A stretch of DNA of 64,000 nucleotides from a bacterium (GTDB taxonomy: Bacteria > Armatimonadota > Zipacnadia > Zipacnadales > UBA11051), in contig JAJFUB010000090.1 in assembly GCA_021372615.1 (NCBI GenBank), forward strand, positions 54,733 to 118,732, given 5' to 3'. The notes beneath the pieces were generated by a model. That model had not been told where the DNA came from. It searched no databases and saw only the letters and a list, made by a program, of their open reading frames with translations. Position 1 is the stretch's first letter; every line of letters starts with the position of its first letter. Positions 36,512-45,763 of the stretch are shown here, piece by piece. The position numbers and the translations under genes are program-made.

Positions 36512-36701
36512 CCTCACCCCCAGCCCCTCTCCCTCACTTCGCTTCGCTTCGTTCCGGAGAGGGGAGCCAAGTGTTGCGTTGTGGCTGCGAAGACGCACTG
36601 CGTCGGCGGTCGCAATGGCTGCCCCAAGCCTTGCCCCCTCTCCGGAGCCTGCCGTAGCCCGCAGGGCGAAGGCAGGCGAGGGAGAGGGGCCGGGGGTGAG
36701 G
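36512..36701. repeat. 190-base nested inverted repeat
   Basis: Outer 24-base arms (36512-36535 and 36678-36701) are complementary with one mismatch, core CACCCCCAGCCCCTCTCCCT. A second inner pair around CCGGAGAGGGG (near 36552) and CCCCTCTCCGG (near 36630) nests inside. It fills the 246-base gap between two same-strand genes. Confidence 0.8.
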
Positions 36702-36707
36702 ATGTCG

Positions 36708-39700
36708 TTACTCCTGACTCCTCACTCCCAACTCCACCTCCGTCATCATCTGCACCCGGTACTGCCCCGGCCCGATGCGTTCGACGTAGGTCGTGGCCGG
36801 GAGGCGGAAGGTGTCACCAGGGCCGATGTCGCTGACCCAGAAGCGCTTCAGGCCGTCCCCGTCCCTATCGCTGAAGATCGTCGCCAGATCGCCTGTCACC
36901 TGCTCCAGCTTGAAGGCCGTGCCGTCGAACTTCGCGATGCGGAAGCCCTGGGACTTGTCCTCGTTGTACAGCCAGCGCCCCTGGTGCCGGCCGCCGTCCA
37001 CGCGGCCATACCCCGACAGCGTCGTGTCGGTGCTGACCGTCCCCGCCTTCTGGTCCACGGCCGTGACCTTGCCCATGCCCACCAGGCAGAGCACATCGCC
37101 GAACTGCAGCTCGGTCTGCGTGCCCTTCACGACCGCCTGCTTGATCGTGTAGCTGGTCTGGTGGAGCTCGTTGCCCAGGATGACGACGCGGTCGCGGCAG
37201 GCTTCCGGGCTGCGCACGGCGGTGTCCACGGTGATGCTGTTGTGGGCATGGTCCACGGCCACCACTTGCCCGGCGGGGGAGGGGGCGGCCTTGAGCGCGA
37301 AGTCGCCGATCTGCAGTTGCGTCCCGTTGACCAGGTACGCCGAGCGAACCCCCTCCGCGTCGAGACGCACCAGCGCGAACTCCGCGGCCACCCGGAACGT
37401 GGTCTTGCCGTCCTGCCAGGCGACCGGTTCACCGGGGTTGAGTGACGAGTGGATGAGATCGCGGCCCTCCTGCAACTCCACCGCCAGGCCCACCGTCCCC
37501 GGCTCCACCTGCGGCGCCTGCAGGCGCCGGACCGTCTGGACCTGCGCCGCGCCCTGGTGTGGCTCAGACACCGTCACGAACGTCGAGGCCAGGCCATCCT
37601 CCTCGCCGGTGTTGCGTGCCAGGACGTATTGGAGGCTCTTGGGCGCGCCCGGCTGCAGTTCCGGCTCGGCATCGGCCAGGATCATCTCCTGGGCGGTCTG
37701 CTCGGGCATCGTCATGGTCAGCGCCAGGTTGTCCTCCGGGTTGCGCCAAGTGGCCGACCACGCGCCCGCCGGCTTCATCCGCCGCACGTTGTACAGGTAC
37801 TGGAAGCCGCTGTCGGCCGGGTCCCAGATGCGAGGCTCCTCGGCCTGCAGGTCCGTCGTGGCCGTCAGCCCCTCGAGCAGGATGTAGCTCTGACCGACCT
37901 CGCGGGCCGTCAGCGTGATCTTGTCCACCGGCTGCGCGAAGTCATAGACCTGGGAGACCCAGACGTAGCCCACGCGCCCCGACGGCTCCCACTTGAAGGC
38001 CCGGGTCTGCCCCCCGGCGGTGATGTCCACGACGTTCGTCCCGGCGTTGTAGTCATACGCGCGCAGGAAGAGCTTGGTCTTGCCGGCCGGGAGCGCCGCC
38101 TTGACGGACATGACGGCCCCCACCTTGCGGCACAGCGCCTCCGGGCCCGAGTAGTACGTGGACCAGCCCTCGAGCGACCGCGCGCCGTAGTCGCGCTTGT
38201 CGTTGAGGACCCCCTCGCCGCTGCGCAGCACGAAAGTGGCGGTACCCGTCGAGGCGGGTTGGGGCTTCTCCCCGAAGGCCACGTCCTCGCCGGCCAGCGT
38301 GCCCTTGGCCTGCACAGGCCCCGGCTGGCCGCCGCTGACCGAGAAATCCGGGAACGCCGGGCCATGGAAGCTGTAGTCGTGCTCCCAGCCGCCCTTGACG
38401 CGGAAGATGTCCAGCACGTAGGAGCTGTCGGGGGAGAGGTCAATCAGGCCCAGAGTGCGCCGATAGAGGCTGGTCGCGCTCGGGTACGCCACCTGATCGG
38501 CCGAGGCGTCCGCCAGTTGCAGCCCGGGGGCCGAGGCCAGCGTGTTCAGGCTGCCGGCGTACATCGTCTGCTGCCCGCTCTGGTTGACGACCACGTCATA
38601 GTGGCTGACGGTGTTGCTGGTCCAGTACGTGTTCTTGGTGAGCCAGTGGGCCGGGTAGCCCATGTCATTGAGTACCGGCGCCTTGAAGCGGCTGTCCTGC
38701 ATCTCGATGGTCAGGCGGTCGCGGTGGCCGTGGCCGCCGCCGGCGTGGCCGTAGTACATCGACACCCCCCGCCGGTGGCCCTCCTCGCCGCTCTCCAGGA
38801 TGGCGAGGCCGTAACCCCCCAGGTTGCGGGTCTTCAGGCCCAGGTCGGTCCCCTCCTTCGCGACCACTGCGTCAACCTGCTCGGGGTCGAACTGGCTCTC
38901 CCACAGGCCCTCGCTCTGGGCGCCGATGAGCTTGAGCGCCTTGGCGAAGCGCGGGTCGCCGTACTGGGTGAATGCGGGCCCCTGGATGCTCGCCGCCCAG
39001 GCCACCTTGCCCGCGCCCATGATCGAGCCCGCATCGCCGATGGCCGGCGACCGGATGCCCGCCACCGTCAGATCAATCCCGATGTCGGCCATCTTCTTCA
39101 GCTTCGGGTTGGCCCAGATGTCCACCCCCAGCTTCGGCATGAGTTCGGCCACGGTGTAGTAGTTCGACACCCACCCGCTCGAGTAGCCGGGCGAGCTCTC
39201 GCCGCCGTGGCCATCGCGGTAGAAACCGTTCCACAGCAGGTACTCCGAGTCGCCCTTGCCGGTCATGATCCAGTCGGCCATCTGCTTGGTGGTCGGGCCC
39301 CTGGTCTCTTCCTGGTTGTCGAACACGATGGCGAGGGTCGCCAGGGCCTGCTGGTGCATACCCATGTTGCCCTGGATGAACCCCCGCATGATGTCTGCGG
39401 CCATGACCCGCAGCATCTTCTGTTCCATGAAGTCGCGGGCATTCTCGATCTGCTTGCCCTTCAGGAACGCCACCGTATCGGGGTCGGTCAGGGCCGGGTA
39501 GATGGCGTCATAGGCCTTCGCCAGGTTGCCGACGGTCCCGGTGGACCAGATGTAGTCCAGGATGCGGCCGTTGATCCGCGCGGGCCACTGACCGTTGTGG
39601 TAGGCCTGGGTGGGGTAGTCGTACTTCTCCCAATCCTGGGCGATGTGCCCCAGCAACACGGCGCACTTGTGGGCGTAGATGGGCTTGCCGCTCAGCAGAT

Positions 39701-40265
39701 AGGCCTGCGCCAGCGCCGGGATGGCCGGCAGCACTTCCCGCTGCCACCGGTGCCAGAACACATAGGTGCCGACGAACCAGTAGCGTCGCCCCTTGTCATC
39801 CACCCACCCGGCCCCGTTGTCCACGTAGCCCGGTCCCCGCTCCGGCTCGTCGGTGATGCTGTGGTCATTCCAGGGCTGGAAGTCGTTGGAGGGGTACTCC
39901 TCGCCGCCCACCGGGCACTTGACCTTGAACGGCCGGTCGCTGGACATGGTCCACGGGTAGTGGCCGCCCTTGCGGAAGATCTCGGCGCCATGGACCGGGC
40001 AGTCCACGCCAAACGAGACATTCAGCGCGCGCAACTGCCCCGGCGGGGGCACGAAGTTCCAGAGGTCCTCGTCGGACATGCTGACCCAGCGCTGGGCCCC
40101 GGCTTCGGCAGAACGCGCGATGCTCTGGGCCCACGGGTACTTCTGCACCTTCTCCAGGGCCGCTTTGACCTCGGCCTCGGTGTAGTAGGTGCGGCCCTGC
40201 TTGGCCGGCGCGACACTGCAGAGCGTCACGGCCAGCAGAGAAGAGATGAGTATGGTTCGCATCAT
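36708..40265 (-). CDS. Secreted heparinase II/III-like polysaccharide lyase
   Basis: ATG 40265 (or adjacent 40262) follows AAGG. The 1,185-residue protein has signal peptide MMRTILISSLLAVTLCSVAPA. An alpha-alpha barrel spans about residues 25-480 (FVGTYVFWHRWQREVLPAI, GMHQQALATLAIVFDNQE). The heparinase II/III beta domain then carries GGGHGHRDRLTIEM near residue 510 and VKGGWEHDYSFHGP near 628, both typical of the family. Members cleave uronic-acid-containing polysaccharides (heparin, alginate, ulvan) by beta-elimination. The C-terminal 250 residues form beta domains I do not recognise. It is divergent from the permease gene, with only 44-86 bases between starts, suggesting a shared promoter region. 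Confidence 0.8.
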   Translation of the reverse strand: MMRTILISSLLAVTLCSVAPAKQGRTYYTEAEVKAALEKVQKYPWAQSIARSAEAGAQRWVSMSDEDLWNFVPPPGQLRALNVSFGVDCPVHGAEIFRKGGHYPWTMSSDRPFKVKCPVGGEEYPSNDFQPWNDHSITDEPERGPGYVDNGAGWVDDKGRRYWFVGTYVFWHRWQREVLPAIPALAQAYLLSGKPIYAHKCAVLLGHIAQDWEKYDYPTQAYHNGQWPARINGRILDYIWSTGTVGNLAKAYDAIYPALTDPDTVAFLKGKQIENARDFMEQKMLRVMAADIMRGFIQGNMGMHQQALATLAIVFDNQEETRGPTTKQMADWIMTGKGDSEYLLWNGFYRDGHGGESSPGYSSGWVSNYYTVAELMPKLGVDIWANPKLKKMADIGIDLTVAGIRSPAIGDAGSIMGAGKVAWAASIQGPAFTQYGDPRFAKALKLIGAQSEGLWESQFDPEQVDAVVAKEGTDLGLKTRNLGGYGLAILESGEEGHRRGVSMYYGHAGGGHGHRDRLTIEMQDSRFKAPVLNDMGYPAHWLTKNTYWTSNTVSHYDVVVNQSGQQTMYAGSLNTLASAPGLQLADASADQVAYPSATSLYRRTLGLIDLSPDSSYVLDIFRVKGGWEHDYSFHGPAFPDFSVSGGQPGPVQAKGTLAGEDVAFGEKPQPASTGTATFVLRSGEGVLNDKRDYGARSLEGWSTYYSGPEALCRKVGAVMSVKAALPAGKTKLFLRAYDYNAGTNVVDITAGGQTRAFKWEPSGRVGYVWVSQVYDFAQPVDKITLTAREVGQSYILLEGLTATTDLQAEEPRIWDPADSGFQYLYNVRRMKPAGAWSATWRNPEDNLALTMTMPEQTAQEMILADAEPELQPGAPKSLQYVLARNTGEEDGLASTFVTVSEPHQGAAQVQTVRRLQAPQVEPGTVGLAVELQEGRDLIHSSLNPGEPVAWQDGKTTFRVAAEFALVRLDAEGVRSAYLVNGTQLQIGDFALKAAPSPAGQVVAVDHAHNSITVDTAVRSPEACRDRVVILGNELHQTSYTIKQAVVKGTQTELQFGDVLCLVGMGKVTAVDQKAGTVSTDTTLSGYGRVDGGRHQGRWLYNEDKSQGFRIAKFDGTAFKLEQVTGDLATIFSDRDGDGLKRFWVSDIGPGDTFRLPATTYVERIGPGQYRVQMMTEVELGVRSQE

Positions 40266-40309
40266 GACTACCTTCGTACAGCATTGCCCCACCCGCGAGG
40301 TTTCTCGCC

Positions 40310-42340
40310 GTGCAGGAGACCCTCCTCCGTCCGTCGAAGACTCGACCCCTCATGAGTTCCTCCCCGCCCTCGCCCGCATCCCCGACTCCTGCCCGGCCCA
40401 GCTACACCCTCCGCGCTGTCGTGGTTGGCCTGCTGAGCGTCATCATCCTGGCGGTGGCCACGCAGTTCGCCGAACTGTGGGTCCACGGCACGCAGGTCAC
40501 GCAGTCCACGCCGCCCATCAACAGCTTCTTCGTCTGGCTGGTCATCGTGGTGGTGGTGAACACCCTCCTGCGGGTGATCTCGCGGCGGCTGACGCTCTCG
40601 CGCGGCGAGCTGCTGCTCATCTACGCCATGCTGATCGTGTCGGGCGGCGTGGTCGGCATCGGGTTCACACACTTCATCCCAGCGCTGGTCACCGCGCCGT
40701 TCTACTACGGGACGCCCGACCAGCCCTGGACGGAGCTGCTGCAGCCCTACGTGCCCCAGTCGCCGTGGTTCGCCCCGCGCGACGAGCTGGTCATCAAGTA
40801 CGCCTTTGAGGGCATGCCGCCGACCTGGACCGTGCCCTGGCAGCCGTGGGTCCGGCCGCTGGCGATGTGGTCGCTGCTGGGCTTGCTGATGGCCTGGTGC
40901 ACGATCTGCATCTGCGTCGTGCTGCGCCGCCAGTGGGTTGAGAACGAGCGCCTGATCTTCCCGCTCAACTACGTCCCCCTCGCCATGACGGACCCGGCAA
41001 GCGGACGGGCACCCACGGCGCTGCATCCCTTCTTCCGCGATCGGCTGATGTGGCTGGGCTTCGCCATCCCCACCCTCCTGCACGCCTGCAACAGTCTGCA
41101 CCAGTACTGGCCGACTGTGCCCGAGCTGAAGATCCGCGACGTCCGCCTCGACGCCAACCTGACCGCCAAGCCCTGGAACGCCGCGCGGCCGCTGGGGTTG
41201 TGGTTCTACCCGATGGCTGTGGGGTTGGCCTACCTGCTCTCCCGTGACATCTCCTTCGGGCTCTGGTTCTTCTACTTCATCGGCAAGGCGGAGGCGGTGC
41301 TGGGGACGGCGTTGGGGCTCGGGGGCGGCGGTTCAGCGTCCCTGGCGGGCTTCCCGTTCCTGGAGGAGCAGAGCAGCGGGGCGCTGCTGGCGCTGGCCCT
41401 GGGGTCGCTGTGGGTGGGGCGGCGGCATCTGCGGCGCCTGTGGGAGCGGGCGCTGGCCGGGCAGCGGGACGATCCTCACGATCCCCTGCCGCCGGGTGTG
41501 GCGATCTTCGGCCTGCTGGTCGGTCTCGCCCTCATCGTCGCCTGGTGGCAGCTCTTCGGCATGTCGCCCAAGGCCACGCTGCTGTACTTCGGCCTGTGGT
41601 TCCTGTACTCGATCGGGCTGTCGCGACTGGTGTGTGAGGGCGGGACGGTGTGGATCGGGACGCCGCTGGACCCGCGGATGGTCATCCGCAACGCCCTGGG
41701 CGTGGGTGGCCTGGGCGCGCGCGACTGGCACATGATGGGCTATCTGCGGTTCCTGACGATGGACTGGCGCTGCCTGATGATGCCCAACGTGATGAGTTCC
41801 CTCAAGTTCCTGGAGACCCGGGAACTGCAGCCACGGGGCGTGGTGGGCTCGATGATGTGGGGCGTGGCGCTCAGCGTCATCACCTCCTTCATCACCATCA
41901 CCGCCATGTCGTACCTGACGCCGGGCGGAGGGATCGGGCTGAGCACCTGGCGCTGGGTGGGCGTGCCGCAAGAGCCGCTGCGCGTCACCGGCCAGTTCCT
42001 GATGAACCCCACCGGCCCGGTCACGATGAAAGTCGCCTTCATGGGCGTCGGGGCGGCCGGCATGGTCGCCCTGCAGGCCCTGCGGGGCCGCTTCCTGTGG
42101 TGGCCGCTGCACCCCCTCGGCTACCCTATGGCCGCCACCTTCGCCATGCGCAACATGTGGTTCTCGACCCTAGTGGCCTGGGCCGTCAAGAGCGTGGTCT
42201 TGCGCTACGGCGGCATCCCGGTCTATGAGAAGAGCCGCCCGTTCTTCCTGGGCCTGATCCTGGGCGACTTCTTCAACATCGCGCTGTGGCTGGTTATCGA
42301 GGCCTTCACGGGCCTGCAGGACCACTTCCTGTACCCGTAG
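40310..42340 (+). CDS. Polytopic membrane protein, DUF6785/DUF6784-type (OPT-like) permease
   Basis: A 676-residue protein with about twelve hydrophobic spans, the first at about 34-55 (AVVVGLLSVIILAVATQFAE). The N-terminal half (GELLLIYAMLIVSGGVVGIG) matches the DUF6785 pattern, and GGTVWIGTPLDPRM with the following spans matches DUF6784. These are widespread beside DUF4838-type genes and look like oligopeptide-transporter relatives. The transported substrate is unknown, but it is the only permease in the island, so uptake of degradation products is the natural guess. The start is uncertain: GTG 40310 has GAGG nine bases upstream, while ATG 40352 has no clear site. Confidence 0.75.
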   Translation: MQETLLRPSKTRPLMSSSPPSPASPTPARPSYTLRAVVVGLLSVIILAVATQFAELWVHGTQVTQSTPPINSFFVWLVIVVVVNTLLRVISRRLTLSRGELLLIYAMLIVSGGVVGIGFTHFIPALVTAPFYYGTPDQPWTELLQPYVPQSPWFAPRDELVIKYAFEGMPPTWTVPWQPWVRPLAMWSLLGLLMAWCTICICVVLRRQWVENERLIFPLNYVPLAMTDPASGRAPTALHPFFRDRLMWLGFAIPTLLHACNSLHQYWPTVPELKIRDVRLDANLTAKPWNAARPLGLWFYPMAVGLAYLLSRDISFGLWFFYFIGKAEAVLGTALGLGGGGSASLAGFPFLEEQSSGALLALALGSLWVGRRHLRRLWERALAGQRDDPHDPLPPGVAIFGLLVGLALIVAWWQLFGMSPKATLLYFGLWFLYSIGLSRLVCEGGTVWIGTPLDPRMVIRNALGVGGLGARDWHMMGYLRFLTMDWRCLMMPNVMSSLKFLETRELQPRGVVGSMMWGVALSVITSFITITAMSYLTPGGGIGLSTWRWVGVPQEPLRVTGQFLMNPTGPVTMKVAFMGVGAAGMVALQALRGRFLWWPLHPLGYPMAATFAMRNMWFSTLVAWAVKSVVLRYGGIPVYEKSRPFFLGLILGDFFNIALWLVIEAFTGLQDHFLYP

Positions 42341-42358
42341 GCCGTAGGAGGCCGTGCC

Positions 42359-42419
42359 GTAGGAGCGCCGGCTTCCAGCCGGCATGCCGTCCCTGCCAGC
42401 AGGATGCTGGCGCTCCTAC
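42359..42419. repeat. Inverted repeat with 26-base imperfect arms
   Basis: Arms 42359-42384 and 42394-42419 share a perfect outer GTAGGAGCGCC / GGCGCTCCTAC; the inner parts differ at a few positions. Short direct repeats of GCCGTAGGAG precede it. It lies between the permease gene and the tRNA terminator. Confidence 0.7.
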
Positions 42420-42427
42420 CGAAACGC

Positions 42428-42458
42428 AAAAGCGGCTGTCCCTTGCGAGACAGCCGCT
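42428..42458 (-). terminator. Rho-independent terminator of tRNA-Leu
   Basis: On the minus strand a perfect ten-base stem AGCGGCTGTC / GACAGCCGCT (42449-42458 with 42431-42440) is followed by TTTT. It begins 13 bases downstream of the tRNA 3' end. Confidence 0.85.
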
Positions 42459-42470
42459 CCAATGTTCAGA

Positions 42471-42556
42471 TGGTGCCGAAGGCCGGACTCGAACCGGCAC
42501 GGGCAGTGCCCACAGCCTCCTGAGGACTGCGTGTCTACCAGTTCCACCACTTCGGC
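42471..42556 (-). tRNA. tRNA-Leu (CAG)
   Basis: Read on the minus strand, the acceptor stem GCCGAAG pairs with CTTCGGC, the T arm carries GGTTCGAGTCC, and a long variable arm (GGGCACTGCCC) marks a class II tRNA. The anticodon stem CAGTC/GGCTG encloses the seven-base loop CTCAGGA, giving anticodon CAG, which reads CUG. CCA is encoded. It is 86 bases long. Only the 5' flank lies next to the UroD-like gene start. Confidence 0.95.
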
Positions 42557-42624
42557 AGGTCGAACGTGCACATTATAGGGAAACTCCGGCCTCGTGTCAA
42601 AAAGATTCGGACAGGGAGCCAACC

Positions 42625-43722
42625 ATGACCGGACGTGAGCGCGCTCTTACCGCTCTGTGCTTCGGGGAGACCGACCGCGTGCCGATGCTGGGGGGCTTCA
42701 TTGCCCATGCTGAGGCCCTGCGGAAGCTCTCGGGGCTGGACCCGTTGGCGGAGCCGCGCCGCGCGGCGGTCGAGGCCGCTCGCGCGCTGCACGTGGACCT
42801 CATCATTCAGATCGTCACCCCGAAGGCCGCCGAGGTCAGCACCGACATGGGCGGCGGTCGCGAGAGCCTCTTCACTCAGCGCGATCGCCCGGCGTACGCC
42901 AGCCCGGAGCAGGTGCGTGACTACGCCGAGGGGCTGCCGACGCCTGAGGAAGTGCGCCGTAGCTTCGACCTCCCCGGGTATCTGGACGCGGTCCGAGCCG
43001 ACTGGCTCCAGTGCCAGGCGGATGGGGGAGAGGACATCCTGATTCTGCCGTACGCCAAGGCCCGCGACTGCCCCTTCATGTACTACTCGGAGTTCGGCTA
43101 CGAGAACTACTACCAGGCCCTGGCGCTGTACCCCGAGAGCATGAGCAAGCTGTTCCGCTGCGCTGCCGAGACCAGCCGTTGCTGCAATGAGGCCTTCGTG
43201 GCGTCCCAGGGCCAGGGCGGGCCACCCCCCTTCGTCTACATCGGCCAGGACATCTGCGACAACGCCGGGCCGATGGTCAGCCCGCTCCTGCTGGACGAGA
43301 TCTACTTCCCGCACCTGCGCTACTGCCTCGAGCCGCTCAACGATGCCGGAGTCAAGAAGATCTGGCATTCCGACGGCAACATCAACCCGATCATCGGGCG
43401 GCTGCTGGAAGCCGGGATCAACGGCTTCCAGGGCCTGCAGGAGGACAGCTACCTGCCCCCGCACCAACACGTGCGGCTGGAGGAGCTAGCCGCCATGCAG
43501 GACCGTTGGGGCGAGCCGCTGATCCTGTACGGCAGCGTCTCGGTGCGTGACGTGCTGCCGCACGGGACGGTGGAGGACGTCAAGCGTGAGGTGGAGCGGT
43601 GCATAGACGCCTGTCGGGGCCGCAGTGGCTTCTTCCTGGGCCCGACGAGCACGGTGGGACCGGACATCCCCGTCGAGAACATCGTAGCGCTCTACGAGTA
43701 CGGACGCACCTACGGCGGGTAG
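42625..43722 (+). CDS. Uroporphyrinogen-decarboxylase-fold protein (UroD/MtaA family)
   Basis: ATG 42625 follows GGGAG. The 365-residue protein begins MTGRERALTALCFGETDRVP, the standard opening of UroD-fold proteins, and continues with a TIM barrel. KKIWHSDGNINPIIGRLLEAG and GFFLGPTSTVGPDIPVENI are typical of the MtaA/CmuA-like methyltransferase branch rather than of HemE. These enzymes move methyl groups from methylated compounds to corrinoid proteins. No corrinoid protein or activator gene is adjacent, so the substrate is unknown. Cytoplasmic. A bidirectional terminator follows. Confidence 0.8.
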   Translation: MTGRERALTALCFGETDRVPMLGGFIAHAEALRKLSGLDPLAEPRRAAVEAARALHVDLIIQIVTPKAAEVSTDMGGGRESLFTQRDRPAYASPEQVRDYAEGLPTPEEVRRSFDLPGYLDAVRADWLQCQADGGEDILILPYAKARDCPFMYYSEFGYENYYQALALYPESMSKLFRCAAETSRCCNEAFVASQGQGGPPPFVYIGQDICDNAGPMVSPLLLDEIYFPHLRYCLEPLNDAGVKKIWHSDGNINPIIGRLLEAGINGFQGLQEDSYLPPHQHVRLEELAAMQDRWGEPLILYGSVSVRDVLPHGTVEDVKREVERCIDACRGRSGFFLGPTSTVGPDIPVENIVALYEYGRTYGG

Positions 43723-43746
43723 GGAGGGCCGGGCTCCCGCAACAGA

Positions 43747-43773
43747 AAGAGCCCGCCAGGATGGCGGGCTCTT
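43747..43773. terminator. Bidirectional intrinsic terminator
   Basis: Perfect eleven-base stem AAGAGCCCGCC / GGCGGGCTCTT with loop AGGAT, between the convergent UroD-like and porin genes. The A/T ends of the stem give a short T run in both directions. Confidence 0.75.
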
Positions 43774-43794
43774 CGGTTCGGTGTCGCGTGGCTC

Positions 43795-45555
43795 TCAGAA
43801 GCCGACGGTCAACTGCGTCTGCAGCAGGCGATTGGTCGCCGTGTCAGCCGGGTTGTGTCCCGAAGCGCGCTCTTCGGCATAGGTGAGCGCCACATTCGCC
43901 CCGTGGGCCAGGGCCTTGTGGATGTTGATGGCCCACAGCAAGTCGTAATCCACCGCGGCGTACTGCGACTCCCACCACCACTCGCTGGTCTTCTTCACTT
44001 TGTACAGGCACAGCTCGAACGGGATGTCGCCGACATGGCTGGACAGCGTCCCGCCATAGACCTCGAAGTTCGTCAGCGTGATCGGGTTGCGCAGCCACCG
44101 CTCCCAGGAGATGTGGTTGCTCAGCGCGCCGCCCTCGATCAACTCGAAGTACGGGTGGATGCTGGAGTAGACGACGTCGTACTCCGGGTCCACCGTGGAG
44201 TAGAAGCCCGTAAGGGCGAAGTCGCGCGTCTTGAGCAGGTCCACCGAGATGGCCAGGGCGTCCGGCGGCGTGTGGCCCTTGTAGCGCCAGCGGTTCACGT
44301 GGTGCCGCTGCTGGGCGTACTCGACGTAGATGTTGCGGTCGTCGCCCAGGTTGATCCACACATCGGCGCCGTAGACGATCTCGTCGCCGGCACCGTCGGG
44401 CATGAAGTTGGCGGCGACAGACCAGCGCGGCCGGCGGTACTCCAGGCGGCCGCTCAGGTAGACATCGCTGTCGCTCATGTCCGGCTCGAACGGCAGGAAG
44501 TCGTAGCTCCCGCCGCCGAAGAAGGTGTCCAGGTTCAGGTTGCGGTTGAAGAGCCCCTGCTTGCGGAAGCGGATGCCCTGCTGGGAACGCCGCTCATTGT
44601 TGACCATCAGGCCCATGCCGTACGACTGGAACTGCCGGCCGATGGTCCACTGGCCGGCGCACCAGCCCCCGGCGCGGATGTCCACCAGGGCCTCGTCCAG
44701 CCAGATGTCGTTGTTGCCGTAGCCGTGGGGACGCTGGCCGGGCAGGTTCGTGTATCCCGGGCCCTCGCCGGTCTCCACGCCCAGCACTGACAGCGGCACC
44801 CAGGAATCGGCGAACTTGAAGGTGACACGGGCGGAGATGCGGTCGTTGAGGTTCGCCTGCACACCGATCTTGGCGGTCAGGGCGTCGTAGGTGTTGTCGA
44901 AGTCCACGCTGCCGTCCTGCCCGCCGACGCCGGCGGTCCGGACGCCAGAGGTGCTGAGCGAAGCCGCGGCGGAGTTCTGCAGACCGATGCGGTAATCCAG
45001 CCAGCCGAACGGCTCGACCTTCGCCTGCTTGCGTTCCAGCACGTCCACACGCACGTCGAGGTCCTCGACCTTCTGCTCGATCAGGTCGAGGTCCATCTGG
45101 ATCTGCTCGATCTCGTTCTTGAACTCGCGCTGTAGATCATTGACGAGAGTCGCGATGCGCGTCTCATCCAGAGGCGCCTCACCCGGCTTGCCCTGCGGCC
45201 CCTCGGGCCCGGGCGGTCCCTCGGGTCCCGGCATGCCCGCCGGTCCCCGCGGTCCGCGCGGCCCCGGAGGCCCGGGCGGCCCGTCCTTGCCTTGCCTGGG
45301 GGCGCCCTGGGCGTAGAAGAGATCAGTCAGGCGGGTGACGGCCATGGCGAACTCATAGCGCGTCAGTGGCCGGTCGCCACGCCACGTGCCGTCAGGATAG
45401 CCGATGATGATGCCGTACTTGGAGATCTGCTCGCACGCATCGTAGGCCCAGTGCGTGAACGGGACTGTCTGCTCGGGACGGACCCCCTGCTGTGCACACA
45501 GCAGCGCCGGACACAGCACTCCGATCAGCGCGCACAGGATCAGCCGCTTGTGCAC
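43795..45555 (-). CDS. SLH-domain outer-membrane porin with collagen-like segment
   Basis: GTG start 45555 follows AAGGTGA. The 586-residue protein has a signal peptide (1-22). One SLH domain lies at 33-75 ([20 protein letters not shown], then [13 protein letters not shown]), followed by a collagen-like G-X-Y stretch at 89-126 and a coiled coil at 130-178 ([19 protein letters not shown]). A beta-barrel from about 181 ends in LQTQLTVGF, a terminal aromatic expected by the BAM machinery. SLH domains bind pyruvylated secondary polymers on peptidoglycan; such porins tether and permeabilise the outer membrane in deeply branching diderms. The Gly-Pro segment between SLH domain and coiled coil is unusual. 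It is expressed from its own promoter at 45658-45686. Confidence 0.88.
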   Translation of the reverse strand: MHKRLILCALIGVLCPALLCAQQGVRPEQTVPFTHWAYDACEQISKYGIIIGYPDGTWRGDRPLTRYEFAMAVTRLTDLFYAQGAPRQGKDGPPGPPGPRGPRGPAGMPGPEGPPGPEGPQGKPGEAPLDETRIATLVNDLQREFKNEIEQIQMDLDLIEQKVEDLDVRVDVLERKQAKVEPFGWLDYRIGLQNSAAASLSTSGVRTAGVGGQDGSVDFDNTYDALTAKIGVQANLNDRISARVTFKFADSWVPLSVLGVETGEGPGYTNLPGQRPHGYGNNDIWLDEALVDIRAGGWCAGQWTIGRQFQSYGMGLMVNNERRSQQGIRFRKQGLFNRNLNLDTFFGGGSYDFLPFEPDMSDSDVYLSGRLEYRRPRWSVAANFMPDGAGDEIVYGADVWINLGDDRNIYVEYAQQRHHVNRWRYKGHTPPDALAISVDLLKTRDFALTGFYSTVDPEYDVVYSSIHPYFELIEGGALSNHISWERWLRNPITLTNFEVYGGTLSSHVGDIPFELCLYKVKKTSEWWWESQYAAVDYDLLWAINIHKALAHGANVALTYAEERASGHNPADTATNRLLQTQLTVGF

Positions 45556-45657
45556 CAGCGTTCACCTTCCCCGGGTTCGGCGTGTGCGGCTATGCCCACG
45601 ACCAAAGCGGCGGCTGGCAACGGCATCGGCCGGGTCAACCGCCACTCAGACGAACTA

Positions 45658-45686
45658 AGCATATTACGCCGTCGCGTGTTCGTCAA
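45658..45686 (-). promoter_or_regulatory. Sigma-70-like promoter of the SLH porin
   Basis: On the minus strand TTGACG (45686-45681), a 17-base spacer and TATGCT (45663-45658) lie in a locally A/T-rich patch, about 100 bases before the GTG start. Matches to consensus are 5/6 and 4/6 with ideal spacing. Confidence 0.55.
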
Positions 45687-45763
45687 CACCGTCTCGGCGA
45701 AATCTCCCCGGATGGCGCCCAGCCCGGTAGGGGACCGGCCGCCAGGGCTTTCCCCGAGCAGCC

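Noticed and set aside
37449..40355. 968-residue plus-strand ORF opposite the heparinase-like gene
   Set aside because: Shadow without domains; the minus-strand gene has a signal peptide and family motifs.
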